Source: Diospyros lotus
Lineage: Eukaryota; Streptophyta; Magnoliopsida; Ericales; Ebenaceae
DNA length: 64,000 nucleotides
Direction: 5' to 3'
NCBI RefSeq assembly: GCF_014633365.1
Contig: NC_068338.1
Coordinates: 15,634,616 to 15,698,615, forward strand
In this document: piece by piece, positions 21,640-32,879 of the stretch
How the letters are laid out: each line of letters starts with the position of its first letter
Numbering within the stretch: the first letter of the stretch is position 1
Translations under genes and position numbers: made by a program
Notes under the pieces: model-generated
Databases searched by the model: none
Told to the model about the DNA's origin: nothing
Seen by the model: only the letters and a program-made list of their open reading frames with translations

Positions 21640-22998
21640 ATATGGATGCTAAACTAGATGCTATGCATCAAAATCAAACCTAGTTAGTTGTTTTTCTTCC
21701 CCCTGATAAACATTATATTGGCTGTAAATGGGTGTATAAGATTAAATATGAATCAAATGGCTCTATAGAGTGATACAAGGCTCGTTTAATGGCAAAAGGA
21801 TATACTCAACAGGAGGGTTTAGATTTTTTTGATACATTTTCTCCTATTGTAAAATTGCTAACAGTTAGGATTTTACTTACTCTTGTTGCTGTTCATCAAT
21901 GGTCCCTTGTACAACTTGACGTGAATAATGCATTCTTAAATGGTGATTTGTTTGAATAAGTGTCTATGAACTTGCCCCCTGGTTATTAGCCTAAAACTCA
22001 TGTTTCGAGAGGGAGATTAGTGTGTAAGTTGCACAAGTGTATTTATAGCTTGAAGTAGGCTTCTTGTCAATGGTTTTTGAAATTTTCTAGGGTTCTTATT
22101 AAGCATGGGTTTCATCAGTCTCGGTTGACTATTCATTGTTTACTAAGGGTGTCGGTAGTTTTTTTGTGTCTTTACTCGTTTATGTTGATAACATTATCAT
22201 CACCGGTCCTAATGTTGCCACCATTAGTTCTCTTAAGGAGTTTCTTCATAATTAATTTAAAGTGAAAGATCTAGGTTGGTTGAAGTATTTTATTGGCTTG
22301 GAAATAACTCGATCTTCTAAAGGTATTTCTCCATCTCAACATCATTATATGCTTTAGCATCTAGAGGATACAAGTTTTCTTGGTTGTAAGCCAACTTCAT
22401 TAGCCATGTTGCCTAATACCAGATTATGTTCATTTGAGGGTGATTTATTACCAGATCCTTCGGTGTATCAAAGGCTTATCGGTAGGTTGCTTTATCTTAT
22501 AGTTTCTCGACCTGATATTACCTTTACTGTTTATAAGCTCAGTTAATTTATCTCACAGCCTCGTCAGCATCACTTAAATGTTGCCCACCATTTGTTATGA
22601 TATCTTAAATCAGCTGCCGATCAAGTTTATTTTTTTTCTGCTAATTCCTCGCTTCATCTTAGAGCTTTTTCTGATGTTGATTGGGGATTCTATTTGGACT
22701 CAAGGCGGTTTACTACTGGATTTTGTATTTTTCTTGGTGATTCTATGGTTTCATGGAAGGCTAAGAAACAAAGTATTAGTTCTTGTTCTTTTGCAGAGGC
22801 CAAATATAGTGCACTTGCATCCATTGCAAGTGAATTGGTCTGGATCACTCAATTATTACTAGATTTTCATGTTTATACTTCACTTCCTACTCTTCTTGTT
22901 TTGTGATAACCAGGTTGCCATTCACATTGCTAACAATCCAATGTTTCATGAGCACACAAAGCACATCGAATTGGATTATCATCTTAGAGCTAATTATT
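21640..22998 (+). pseudogene. pol: Copia RT and RNase H with many stops
   Basis: The frames read CKWVYKIKYESNGSIE*YKARL, the [15 protein letters not shown] block (first catalytic Asp), a YVDNIIITG site in place of YVDD (second Asp changed to Asn), KYFIGLEI, the RLIGRLLYL and SRPDITF motifs, then RNase H ([32 protein letters not shown]) and [12 protein letters not shown] before the break. Stops lie at 21681, 21771, 21956, 21987, 22056, 22355, 22544 and 22598, and there are frame changes near 22080-22260. All but one of the stops can be explained by a C-to-T change on one strand. Confidence 0.85.
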
Positions 22999-23600
22999 TT
23001 TACTCTTGCTGAGAAGGGAGACGTGATTACTCTCCATGACTATCCCATGGTGATTTTAGCTGTCATTGTAAAATGCCTTATTGGGAGAATCTTAGGTTGA
23101 TAGTGGCAATTTAGTCAACCTCATTTACTGGAATTGCTTTGAGCAAATGCATTTCTCCCATGATCGGTTGAAAAAGTCTTCTCTCCATTATTTAGTTTCA
23201 CGAGAGAAGCAGTGCCAGTCGTTGGTTCAATAGAGTTGCCAGTTATGTTGGGTTTTGATCCACAGAGTGTGATCCGACAAGCTAACTTCATGGTGGTAAA
23301 AACTTCATCAGCTACCTACAATATAATCTTGGGGCATCCTTTACTTAATGATATGAGGATAATAGTCTTGTCATGTTATTTGTTGATGAAATTCCCAACG
23401 CCTTAGGGGGTAGGACAAGTTCGTGGGGATTAAAGAAAGGCCCATACCTGCTATGTCTCTTCCATGAAGGGGAAGAAGAAGGATGAGACCCTATCGTTTA
23501 CTGAGCAAGCTATACATAAGTCTCTCACTAGGTAGGCTATATACAAACCCCATCCGGTTAAAAAATTGGAATCTTACAATTAAGTGAGAATGAACAGGAG
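22999..23600 (+). pseudogene. pol: Tat aspartic protease region
   Basis: Order seen: DVITLHDYPMVILAVIV, then after a one-base shift a VDSGNLVNLIYW stretch (active-site Asp, DSG, ~23097), REAVPVVGSIELPVMLG (~23200) and IILGHPLLNDMRIIV (~23325), then the KFPTP tail. These match the Tat protease. The usual hydrophobic flap (ILG) is present. Stops follow 23403. It would have processed the polyprotein. Confidence 0.8.
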
Positions 23601-25000
23601 AAGCAAGTGCATGTTGGCTCTCAAGTCCCTGAGAAGCTGAAGAAAGAGATTGTGAAGTGCTTCAAAGAAAATACAGATATCTTCACTCGGACGCCCGCTG
23701 GTATGACTAGGATCAACCTGAAAGTAATTTGCCACCACTTAAATGTGGATCCACGATTTAACCTGTTCGCCAAAAGAAGCAAAATATAACCCCTGAAAGG
23801 CTACCAACATTGGAAGAGGAAGTACACAAGTTATTAGAAGCTAGATTTATATGAGAGGTATCATACCCAAACTGGCTAGCAAATGTAGTGATGGTTAAAA
23901 AGCCTAACGGGAAATGGTGAGTATGAGTGGATTTCATAAATCTCAATAAAGTCTATCCGAAAGACTCATATCCACTATCGCGGATTGATTAATTAGTGGA
24001 TGAGACATTGGGATATCATTTGCTAAGTTTCCTGGATACATTCTATGGGTATCACCAGATAATGGATGTATCCGCCAAATCAAGAGAAAACTTCTTTCAT
24101 CACAAAAAAAGAGAACTTACTACTACAAAGTTATGCCTTTCGGGCTCAAGAATGCCGGGGCCTCCTATCAACGCATGGTAAACAAAGTGTTTAAAGACTT
24201 GCTGGGTAACATCGTGGAAGCTTATGTAGATGACATGATTGTGAAAAGCTTGTAAAGAAAGTCACACGTAGAAAAGCTATCACGAGTATTTAAAGTCTTT
24301 CAGCGATATAACATTCGACTAAAACCCATGAAATGCGCCTTCGAAGTTCAGTCTGGGAAATTCCTAGGATATATGATCACACAAAGGGGAAAAGAGGCAA
24401 ATCCTGAGAAAATCCAAGCCATATTAGACATGGCTCCTCCAACATCAATTAAAGAAATACAACAGTTAATCAGTTTATGTCTAAGTCGGGCGAAAGAAGC
24501 CTCCCATTTTTTCAGACATTAAGGGTTGGGATAGCTTTTGAATGGACAAAACTATGTTAAAAGTCCTTTGAGGCTCTAAAAATATATTTGAAAGAAGCTC
24601 CCCTCTTGACGCGTCCAAAAGCTGGAGAATCCCTAGATTTGTATTTGGAAATGAGTGACAAAGCAATTAGCGTCGTGCTACTAAGGAAAGAAGATCAGAT
24701 TGATCAACCAGTATACTATGTCAGTAATGTTTTGCAATGCCCTGGAACACGATATCCTTTCACAGAAAAAGTAGTCCTCACTTTAATAAATGCCTCTAGG
24801 AAATTGAGGCCATGCTTTCAAGCTCATTCTATTATTGTGTTAACCGACCAACCACTACGAAGCATATTCTAAAAGCTAGAATGTTCAGGTTGACTTACTA
24901 AGTGGTAAATTGAATGAGTATGATATATAGTTTCATCCAAGGATGGCCATTAAAGGACATGCGTTAGCTATCTTTATAAATTGGAGTGGTTGATGTTTAT
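23600..25000 (+). pseudogene. pol: Tat reverse transcriptase and start of RNase H
   Basis: Seen across shifting frames: the linker NTDIFTRTPAGM (~23675), the HHLNVDPRFN entry, the DFxxLNK-like block (~23930), FLDTFYGYHQI (~24027), the KVMPFGLKNAG position (~24130), AYVDDMIVKS (catalytic, ~24225), GKFLGYM and an RNase H connection EAPLLTRPKAGESLDLYLEMS (~24596). The frame 24588-24872 is the longest clean part. Many short deletions and stops; not functional. Confidence 0.8.
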
Positions 25001-25400
25001 TGATGGGGCTGCCAGTTCATAAAGAAGCAATGCTAGAATAGTTCTCATTCCACTAGAAGGGGAAGTTTTGGAATACTCCCTATGATTTGCATTCCCCAAT
25101 TCGAATAAAATGGCTAAATATGAAGTATTAATTACTGGGATGAAGCTAGCTTGAAAATTGAGGTGACATAGCTGACAGCTCACAGTGATTCCCAACTAAT
25201 TCTCCTACAGTTCCATGGGCAATATAAGACAAGGGAGCCAACAATAGCACAATACCACCTACAACGAGTCAAAGCCCTTGCATAGTCATTTCAAAACCTT
25301 CAATTGGTGCAGATTAATCGATCTCTTAATGGTCACGCTGATGCCCTATCCAAGTTGGCGTCAGCCAAAGAGATTGCAGGAATGACTATATATGTTGAAG
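25000..25400 (+). pseudogene. pol: Tat RNase H domain
   Basis: FIDGAASS (~25002, first catalytic Asp), IVLIPLEGEVLEYSL, then KYEVLI where the conserved NEAEYEAL block would be, a damaged DSQL site (~25190) and an ADALSKLA-like end (~25350). Plant Tat elements have this standard RNase H after RT. Broken by stops at 25019 and 25083. Confidence 0.75.
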
Positions 25401-25599
25401 TTCTCCAGAAACCTAGCATATAGGAGAATGAAATGGCATGTATCGATATGGTCAATGACTGGGGAACACCTATCTGCTATTATTTGACCAAGGGAGAATT
25501 ACCAGACAATTCAATTAAATCAAATAAAATAAAAACACAAGGAGCACGTTTCATTATTGTTGAAGGGGTGATATACAAGCGAGTCTTCATCGTGCCGCT

Positions 25600-26194
25600 C
25601 TTGAAATGTTTGGGTCCCCAGTAGGCAGAACTTACATTATCAGAAGTAGCCAAAATTCTACGAGCAGGTTTCTTTTAGCCCATGCTTAGGCATGATGCCT
25701 TAAGAAAAGTTAAAGAATGTGACTAGTGCCAACGGCATGCCCCGATTCAATTTCTCCCAATCTCTCAACTACATCCGACCTTTAAACCAATATCATTTGC
25801 ACGGTGGGTCTTGGATATTCTGGGTCCATTTCCTCAAAGCTTCAAGCCATCAAAAATTCCTCCTAGTGGCAACGAACTACTTTACAAAAGGGATTGAAGT
25901 TGAGGCGCTAGCCACCATCAATACTAAGAAAGTTGAGAATATGATCTGGAGAGACATTGTACGCCAATTCAGGGTCCCACAAATTATTAAAATTGATCAC
26001 AAAAAGCAAATTGAGTGTGATTCATTCCGAAATTTCTATGAAGGTTTGGGAATACAGTTGCAAATTTCCTCAATAGCATATCACCAAACTAATGGCCAAG
26101 TTGAGATTAGTAACCGCACTATTCTACATGGCCTAAAAACTCATCTTGAGGGTGCAAGAGGAGCATGGGCTGATGGGTTACCAACCATATTATA
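25600..26194 (+). pseudogene. pol: Tat integrase, first part
   Basis: The HHCC zinc-finger end (CDxCQRHAP, ~25721) is followed by WILDILGPFPQ (first Asp, ~25805), then the open frame 25719-26195 with FLLVATNYFTKGIEVEALA, a degraded second Asp block (KIDHKKQIECDSF), IAYHQTNGQVEISNRTI and the catalytic Glu in QVEISN (~26100). It ends LPTIL at the insertion point. Frame changes occur near 25760 and 25790. Confidence 0.8.
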
Positions 26195-26196
26195 AA

Positions 26197-28980
26197 TGAT
26201 GACCCCACACTTAGAAATCCTAGCCAAGGCACCAAGGGAGAAGTGTTAAGAAGGAATGGTACCTGTTGGAGGCATAAGAGAACACACCATAGCATCTTAC
26301 AATCAATTGTAAAATTATATACATCAAACTAACATCATGTACTTGAAAGTAAAGCAAGATCGCTACGGGGTAAACAGCGTAGTTCAAAATTTTGAACTTA
26401 CCCCGATCCCGGCGATTGGATCAACGTCGAAATTAAATCATTCACAAACAAATAAATAAATCTAACCTTTAGATTATCGAGTCGTTCGCGGATTCGAGCC
26501 GTCCAAGCGTCCGGCCTCTAACTCGTGATACGCGGCACGCGTCCGTTGGCAAGGAGAGCGGAATAGGAGTGCTAGCTCCTTCTCCTTTGCGCGGCTTGTG
26601 TATGGACGGTAAAAGAACCGATTTTCAACTCTTGAAAACCAACAAAATAAAAGTGGCTTAATTTGGGCATCCCATAAAGGGCTATATATAGGGAGGCAAC
26701 CTCCTAGGGTTTCCCAAACCCTAATGGACATGGATTGGGCTAGCCCATTAATCCTAGTCCAACTAGAGATTAAAGTGGCCCAAATCCATTTATAAAATAT
26801 TTGGCCCAAATCTAATTTAAGCCCAAATATTTAATATTTAATATTTAATATTTAATATTTAATATTTGGCCCAAATCTAATTTAGCCCAAATATTTAATT
26901 TAATTTAATATTTGGCCCAAATACTTTATTTAGCCCAAGTATTAAATTAAGCCCAAATTATTAAATTAGAAACTTCTTTTCTAATTTAATCATTAAGTTA
27001 GAAACTACTTTCTAATTTAATCAATTGCTATTTTTAGGAAACTCTTTCCATTATGACGACTCCTCGTCATATCGACGTCATTACGTCTATTTGTTCTTTT
27101 TCCGTGAGAACCTACGACGGCAAAACTTCTTGCCGAAGTGTCCCACTTAACCATACGTCCACTCTCCTAGTTTAAGCCAGGGACTGTGCCTATTGCGTAT
27201 GACTCATTAGGCTTCTGAATATGTTGGCAATGTGTCGGTACGAACACATAAGACAAGATTGGCCTCTAGCAAGGCATCATGCCTACCCAATTATTCAGAA
27301 GGATTCATAATCCGCAAATAACCTTTCACGAGCATGGTTACCGTGTAATACGATCCTCTCGTCAATGCATCTTATGTGATCTCAAGTATGGCGATGTGTT
27401 GCTTGATAATGATCACATGAGTTTTCTTCGGTCTTTCGGATATCTTCACTTAATAGAAAGTGAATCAATAACTCCTTATTGATCTCTTTCACCATGGCCA
27501 TGGATTTAAAGTGAATATCCACCGAATGCGCCTTAGATACATCATCCTCTATCAAGGGATAGACGAGTCCCATCTTGGCTATGCACCCATCTCCATAAGC
27601 CTCATGATATACCCAACGATCGCCCACGTGCAGCCTTTGTCTAGGCCCATCGAAACGATGTCAAAGCATACCGGTCTTCTTATGAGATGACCGTGACAAC
27701 CTCAGGTCCAAGGATTAGTTACACCCATCTCGTATGAGAATTCCATCAACATTTAACCAAAATGGATTCTCATGGCGAGTCATGTCCAGTGACACGTTCT
27801 CCAACATTAGTCACCTATGTACTTGTCTAGGCATCCCCATGCCTATGGGTGTGAGACCCCCATTGCTATCACATAGCAAAAACATAGCACATACAAGTCT
27901 TACCGCAATTGTCAATGTCCATTCTTGACTTTGCTACGACTTGGGACGTTTAATGATGTCTATAAACTGTGATGCATCATCTCACATCTTTATAGATTAT
28001 TCACAGTATACATCATATGGACTTCTATCTAGTTTCATTCGGTTATTACAATAATAACAAGAAACTAATAGAATGACTTCTTGTGAATTTGAATAACTCC
28101 TTATTCAAATAATAACATGATTACAATTGTCAGTGTACAACATGCCCAATCTGATTGGGTCTAGAGCACCTACACTAACAGTACTATCATATACAACGGG
28201 CCATATACTCATAGCATTACAAAAGAAGATATTACAGGGCCCTCAAAAGCTATACATCCCTAAACCAGGCACCATGCCCAAAATTTCCCCAAAGACCTTT
28301 TATTTTGAACAACTTTATACACGTCTAGACACTAGACCCCACATAGCTAGTCTCCTCATCCTCTTTAGATTTGCCTCTACCTTAACTCCCTTCTTTATCA
28401 ACACCAAGCTTTTCTTTACTTTCAACACCTCTTCTAAGATGTAAATCTCTTTCTTAAGATCCTTAACATCCACAAGAAGATGAGTGATGAACCCTAGTAG
28501 CTATTTGCCTCTCTTGAAGCTCCATTGCCTCTCTTCCCTTCCTTTTCTTTCAACTTCTTCTCATATATATACAGATATACTTAATTCCATTAATTAAAAT
28601 TTAACTCTTAATTTCTAGCTCACTTAGGCTCTTAATCACCCTAGCCAACTACCTTGCACGTGCATGGAAGAGGGTAGAAGACTTGAGAAGTGGTCGGCTC
28701 TTTACCGCACACAAAAAGACCTTGGTTGAAACGGTCGATAACCCAACCAAATCAGTTGATAGTTGGGCACATCGATCGAGAGGTGCCATGCAACCATTCG
28801 ACCGACAGTGGCATTTGGGTCAAACAATCGATAGATTCCCTTGGCCAGTCAACTGCTACTACTTCCGAACCACCTTATTTCTTCTCTTCTTACTTCCTTA
28901 ACGACCTATAACATAACATATCAGTCGGTAAGTTAACTTCCATTCGATACCATAATATTACCACTATCGAGGCATTACAG
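26197..28980 (-). repeat. 3' LTR of the chromovirus (split by solo LTR B)
   Basis: The minus-strand start is TGTAATGCCTCGATAG at 28980, directly after the polypurine tract; the outer end is near 26197 (TGATGACCCC on plus). Interrupted at 26344-28180 by LTR B. The net length is about 0.95 kb. It matches the 5' LTR at 43228-44059 and 48366-48440, except that the outermost ~42 bases (26197-26238) have no counterpart there. It contains a TATA-like TGTATATATATGAG (28575-28562 on minus) and GTCGAT-type words (28720-28860). Confidence 0.8.
26344..28180 (-). repeat. Solo LTR B
   Basis: It is bounded by the 5-bp duplication GTACT (26339-26343, 28181-28185). The uninterrupted target is visible in the other chromovirus LTR (43330-43345). 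On the minus strand it starts TGTTAGTGTAGG and ends TTTACTTTCA, 1837 bases. A TATA box CTATATATAG lies at 26682-26691. Its interior has an AT-rich run of AATATTTAAT repeats alternating with GGCCCAAATC (26800-27010). No coding. A partial copy in opposite orientation is at 41066-42584. Confidence 0.92.
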
Positions 28981-29003
28981 GTTCTCCCCCTCTCCCCTTA
29001 AGA
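28981..29003 (-). promoter_or_regulatory. Polypurine tract of the chromovirus
   Basis: On the minus strand AAGGGGAGAGGGGGAGAACC directly precedes TGTAATGCC of the LTR. Confidence 0.85.
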
Positions 29004-29039
29004 TAATTTGATCCCCCAAATTTGTTCCTGATCATTCAA

Positions 29040-29625
29040 ATAGCTAAGGATAGGATTGCTTCATCTTGTCCTCTAACTTCCACGTGGCTTCTGCTAGACC
29101 ATGGTGTTGCCATTGCACCTTTATATATAAAATAGACTAAGTACTCAATACATTCTCTTTACGATCTAAGATACAGATAGGAATTTTCTTGTATAACGTA
29201 TTCTCCTTCACTTCAAGGGTCTAATAGTCAAAGATATGTTGTGAATTAGGTACATATTTACGTAACATAAACACGTGGAAACATTATGCACATGTGACAA
29301 TTGTGGAGGTAAAGCTACGCAGTAGGAAACAGATCCCACTCGCTCAAGTATCTCAAAGGGTCCGATGTATTGAGGATTAAGCTCCCTAGTTACCCCAAAT
29401 CTCTGCACGCCTTTGATAGACATGATCTTCAACATCACATAATCGCCTATAGCAAATTCTAATTCATGGTGCCATTTATCGACATAACTTTTCTGTCTGT
29501 CCTTGGCAACCTTCATACGTGCTTGGATCACTCGAATTTTCTCTATCGTCTTCTCTACCACTTCTGGTCCCAATGTTGCCCTATCTCCTGGTTCCTCCCA
29601 ACATAACGGTGTCTTGCACAGTCGA
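29040..29625 (-). pseudogene. pol: Integrase C-terminus and chromodomain
   Basis: The frame 29573-29208 reads GPEVVEKTIEKIRVIQARMK, a DRQKSYVDKWHHELEF segment, GDYVMLKIMSIKGVQRFG and the GPFEILERVGSV module, which is the GPY/F domain of plant gypsy integrases; then LSHVHNVS. After a frame change the minus strand between ~29215 and 29040 reads a chromodomain (ILDRKENVLS, VQWQHH, EATWKLEDKM), which identifies a chromovirus. Chromodomains bind histone marks and bias insertion to heterochromatin. The integrase continues upstream at 31617 beyond LTR F1. Confidence 0.85.
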
Positions 29626-31616
29626 TGTAACGCCCCACTTTTTCAAATACACAACAACATGGAATATAAGCAGACATCACCTAAAGGCGTTATGGAAACC
29701 CTTACCAACGAAAGCGTTGGATCGAACCTGGAAGCTTAACCAAAGCTAAATAAAAGGGGTGGTAAAATAAATGCTCATGATCTCCAATTCTCCAAATGAT
29801 GACACATCATTGTAGGTACAATTGGACACTCACACACACACTTCTTACAACCTTGAGTATCTTAGCTGCTATTCACAATGCATCATTTGAAGACTTCCAA
29901 AATCCAACAAACAACCCTTACCATGTTCATAGTACATAGTAACCCCGACTTACACCCTTAACAACATAAAAGGTAAATCCAAACAAAACCAAAGGTTACA
30001 TAAGATCCATAGCACATAAACAACATGGGGTTACACTAAACATCAGCCTCATCGTAGCCTTTTCTCTTGCTTGTCTTCGGGGTACCTGACATGCTAATAT
30101 ACCTGGGACGTTGAATGTCCCAAGGGTATGAAACACCCAAGTTAGATAATGACATCTAAGTGAGTGACTCAGAAAATGAGAGTACATGTGTGCAAATGCA
30201 ATAATGTCATTATGAAATTCACCCATGTGGTAGCAATGCCAAGGTGTTGCAATCACCCCCGCGGTCATCATAGTCACTCCTGGCTCATCACTAGAGCACG
30301 AGATCTTCTATGATATCCCAACAACTAGCCACAGTCTCCAACATGAACATGATATATCACAAAGAAGAAGAAATATGCATAACCAAGGGAAAATATGACA
30401 TGTAAGCCACAAAGGCATGATATGCAAGCCATCATCCACACACAAGTGAAGCAACAAATGCTCAAAGTGTCACAAAACATGCAGGAATCACTCACCTTGA
30501 TCGGTTACCTTAGGAAGAACGGTTTACAATGAGCGGAATGGGTTTTCTCGCAGTTTTTCTTACTGCTTGGCATGAACTTCGAGAAAGACCCAAAAATTCT
30601 GTCAAGGCTCATTCTCCCTCGACTTTCTCCCTTCTTTTCAACCGTGTTTCCTCTCTCAAACTCCCTTCCTTTCCCTCTTTACTTGGTGCCCAAAATGAAT
30701 AACCTCAAAGCCCTTATTTATAGGAAACTTCAGTAAACCAAATCGTGCCACGTGTCACGTTATCATTCCATCCATGAGCATCCAATTAAAATATGCCATG
30801 TGTCCTTAGGGATTTGTGCCTCCACATGTTTAATTAGATTTTCAAGATTCCCCATCATTACATCCCACATGGTAAATTACATTTTCTACATTTCCCATCA
30901 TTACAACTACATCCCACACGGTTAATTGCATTTTCCACATTTCTCATCATTACACTTCAAATCCTATCTCCAAGTGGCCAATGAATGCTTGCCACATGTC
31001 CTTAGGGATAAGGTTTGGAGACTTTTTGCAAACTTGGAAGCTAAGTAAGCTTTTCCTTAGCCAATCATGCAATGCCATCTCAAAGGGTCATTATGAGCCA
31101 TCATGTGACCTTATCTTATCTTCCAAGTGGCCAATGGTTGATTGCCATGTATCATTGAAGATAAGGCTTCATCATTTCTCCCATGTGCATCCAACCCAAA
31201 TGCACCACTCGTCTCTTAATTGAATTTAATAGAGTTTGGAATCCAAAGCTCCATTTGATTTGAATTTGAAATCCATGATACCTTGAAGAGATATTTTTAA
31301 GGTTTCAAGAACTACACCTTGGCCCAAACTTTTCAGATATTTTGCACTTAAACCCTTGTAACTTGGTCCCTGGGCCATTTTTAATTGCATTTTTTGGTCC
31401 CTGAAAAATGGATAAATTACACTTAGCACTCCAAGATTTTAGGTAAATTACACTTTTATCCGAACTTCAGTATTTACAATTTTACCACTGGTTCAGAAAC
31501 TGAACCTTTGCCTCAAGGCTTCTATAATCCCTTTAAAGGACCTATTTCCTCAAGTATTAAAACCTAATAATCTCAGGTATTACATCATATTTGAGTTGAA
31601 AATCTGGGATGTTACA
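29626..31616 (-). repeat. Solo LTR F1
   Basis: Minus strand: TGTAACATCCCAGATTTTC at 31616 to GGGGCGTTACA at 29626, 1991 bases. Target duplication GTCGA (29621-29625) and GTCAA (31617-31621), one mismatch. The integrase frame rejoins across it (EALYG, stop, LCKTPLCWEE). Contains a donor-like AGGTGAGT (minus, ~30504-30489) and the paired hairpins near 30150-30103. Related to F2 at 34879-37103. Short ORFs inside are chance frames. Confidence 0.9.
30103..30165 (-). ncRNA. Conserved double stem-loop in LTR F1
   Basis: On the minus strand, TTAGAT-N6-ATCTAA is followed about 17 bases later by TGGGAC-N7-GTCCCA (30122-30104). The same block is present in E, F2 and G with changes that keep pairing. 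A structured RNA is inferred. Confidence 0.5.
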
Positions 31617-32500
31617 GTCAACCATACAAAGCCTCATAAAGTGGTATCCCAATGCTAGAATGGTAGCTGTTATTATAAGAATATTCCACCAAGGGTAAAT
31701 GATCATCCCAACTACCACGGAAATCTATCACACAGGCCTTCAACATATATCCTCTAATGTCTGTATGGTTCATTCTGTCTGTCCGTCCGTTTGTGGATGA
31801 AATGTTGTACTAAATTGTAATTGAGTCCCTAGAGCATCCTGTAAGGCTTTCCAAAAATGAGAGGTAAAATGTGAGTTACGATATGACAAAATAGTAGATG
31901 GCACTCCATGTAACCTTACAATCTCTTTAATATACAAGTCAGCTAATCAACTTAGGGAATAGGTCTTCTTTACCAGAATAAAGTGTGTTATCTTCGTCAG
32001 CCTATCAACAATCACCCATATGGCGACATGCCCTTTTACTATCTGTGGCAAGCTTATAACAAATCCATGGCCACTTCATCCCATTTCCACTCTGGTATGG
32101 GTAAAGATTGCAACGTACCTGCTGGTTTTTGGTGCTCTTCTTTCACTTGTTAGCATACAAGACATCAAGACACAAATTTTGCTACATCCCTCTTCATGTC
32201 GTCCCACTAAAATTATCGTCGTAATGTCTGAAAAATTTTAGTTATCCCTAGATGTATAGCATATCATGCTCCATGAGCTTTAGTAAGAATTCCATGTCTT
32301 ATATCTTCATATCTGGCTCACAAATCCAATCTCGGTATAACAATACTCCATCATCTCAATGGCGGTATCCCAAATGAGCAAATCTATCCATATCTCCCAA
32401 AATCTTAGACAATAGTTTATCGTCGCCTTGTCGTTCCCGAATCCGATCAGTTAACTATGGTTGCACCTTGATATAAGCACAGAATACTAGAAGCTTCTCA
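31617..32500 (-). pseudogene. pol: Chromovirus integrase core
   Basis: On the minus strand, after a zinc-binding region, [16 protein letters not shown] (~32180) and [15 protein letters not shown] (~32090; first catalytic Asp) are seen. Then frames change several times, with [10 protein letters not shown] (~31775, catalytic Glu position lost; usual text is GQxERxNQ) and [26 protein letters not shown] (~31730-31650). It stops at the F1 insertion, ending EALYG. The domain order and wording fit Tekay-type integrases. Confidence 0.8.
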
Positions 32501-32579
32501 TCAGTAGGGGTAATCGTTAATTAACTCATATGTTCCAAGAGTTCCCATTCATGCACAATCATCGTAGTCATAAGCGCTT

Positions 32580-32870
32580 TGCGTCAGCTCATGGCATCCG
32601 CCATAACATTAGCCTTCTAAAGTGATAAAAAATATCGCAATCATAGTCCTTGAGTAACTCTATCCAATGTCGTTGTCTCATATTCATCTTTTTCTGAGAG
32701 AAAAGATACTTTAAATTCTTATGATCCGTGTAGATCTCCACTTTCTCCCCATAAATATAATGTCTCACAATCTTTAGGGCAAAAACCACCACCAACAACT
32801 CTAGGTCGTGTGTAGGGTAGTTCACTTCATGCTTCCTTAGTTACCTAGAGGCGTAAGGGTTCACACAACC
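32580..32870 (-). pseudogene. pol: Chromovirus RNase H
   Basis: The frame 32825-32589 reads [41 protein letters not shown] (catalytic Asp in TDHKNLK), [16 protein letters not shown]. This is the gypsy RNase H (RT_RNaseH). The upstream part (VFSDASHSSLG-like) is recognisable near 32900. There are frame changes at both ends. Confidence 0.85.
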
Positions 32871-32879
32871 TTTTCGCAT

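Larger units (their letters stand above)
18217..22998 (+). mobile_element. Second Ty1/copia element, 3' end missing
   Basis: It has a short 5' LTR (18217-18415), a damaged primer site (18419-18431), gag (about 18890-19765), protease (19900), integrase (20300-20900), RT (21640-22560) and most of RNase H (22600-22998). At about 22998 the copia sequence stops within the RNase H tail and Tat protease sequence begins at once, so the 3' LTR is gone. Eleven or more stop codons lie in frame. The gag style (copia N-terminal domain, CTCGKC, CCHC knuckle) is not Sirevirus. Confidence 0.85.
22999..26194 (+). mobile_element. Tat-type Ty3/gypsy element, left portion
   Basis: A plus-strand Tat-lineage element begins abruptly at the copia junction with protease sequence and continues through RT, RNase H and integrase to 26194, where it is cut by the chromovirus insertion. 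It resumes at 48441. The word TTATA occurs on both sides (26190-26194 and 48441-48445), and across it the integrase frame continues (LPTIL then AYRTT). Gag and 5' LTR are missing. Confidence 0.85.

Noticed and set aside
27279..27627. ORFs in LTR B
   Set aside because: Inside a solo LTR, not kept in the second copy (41280-41400) in the same form.
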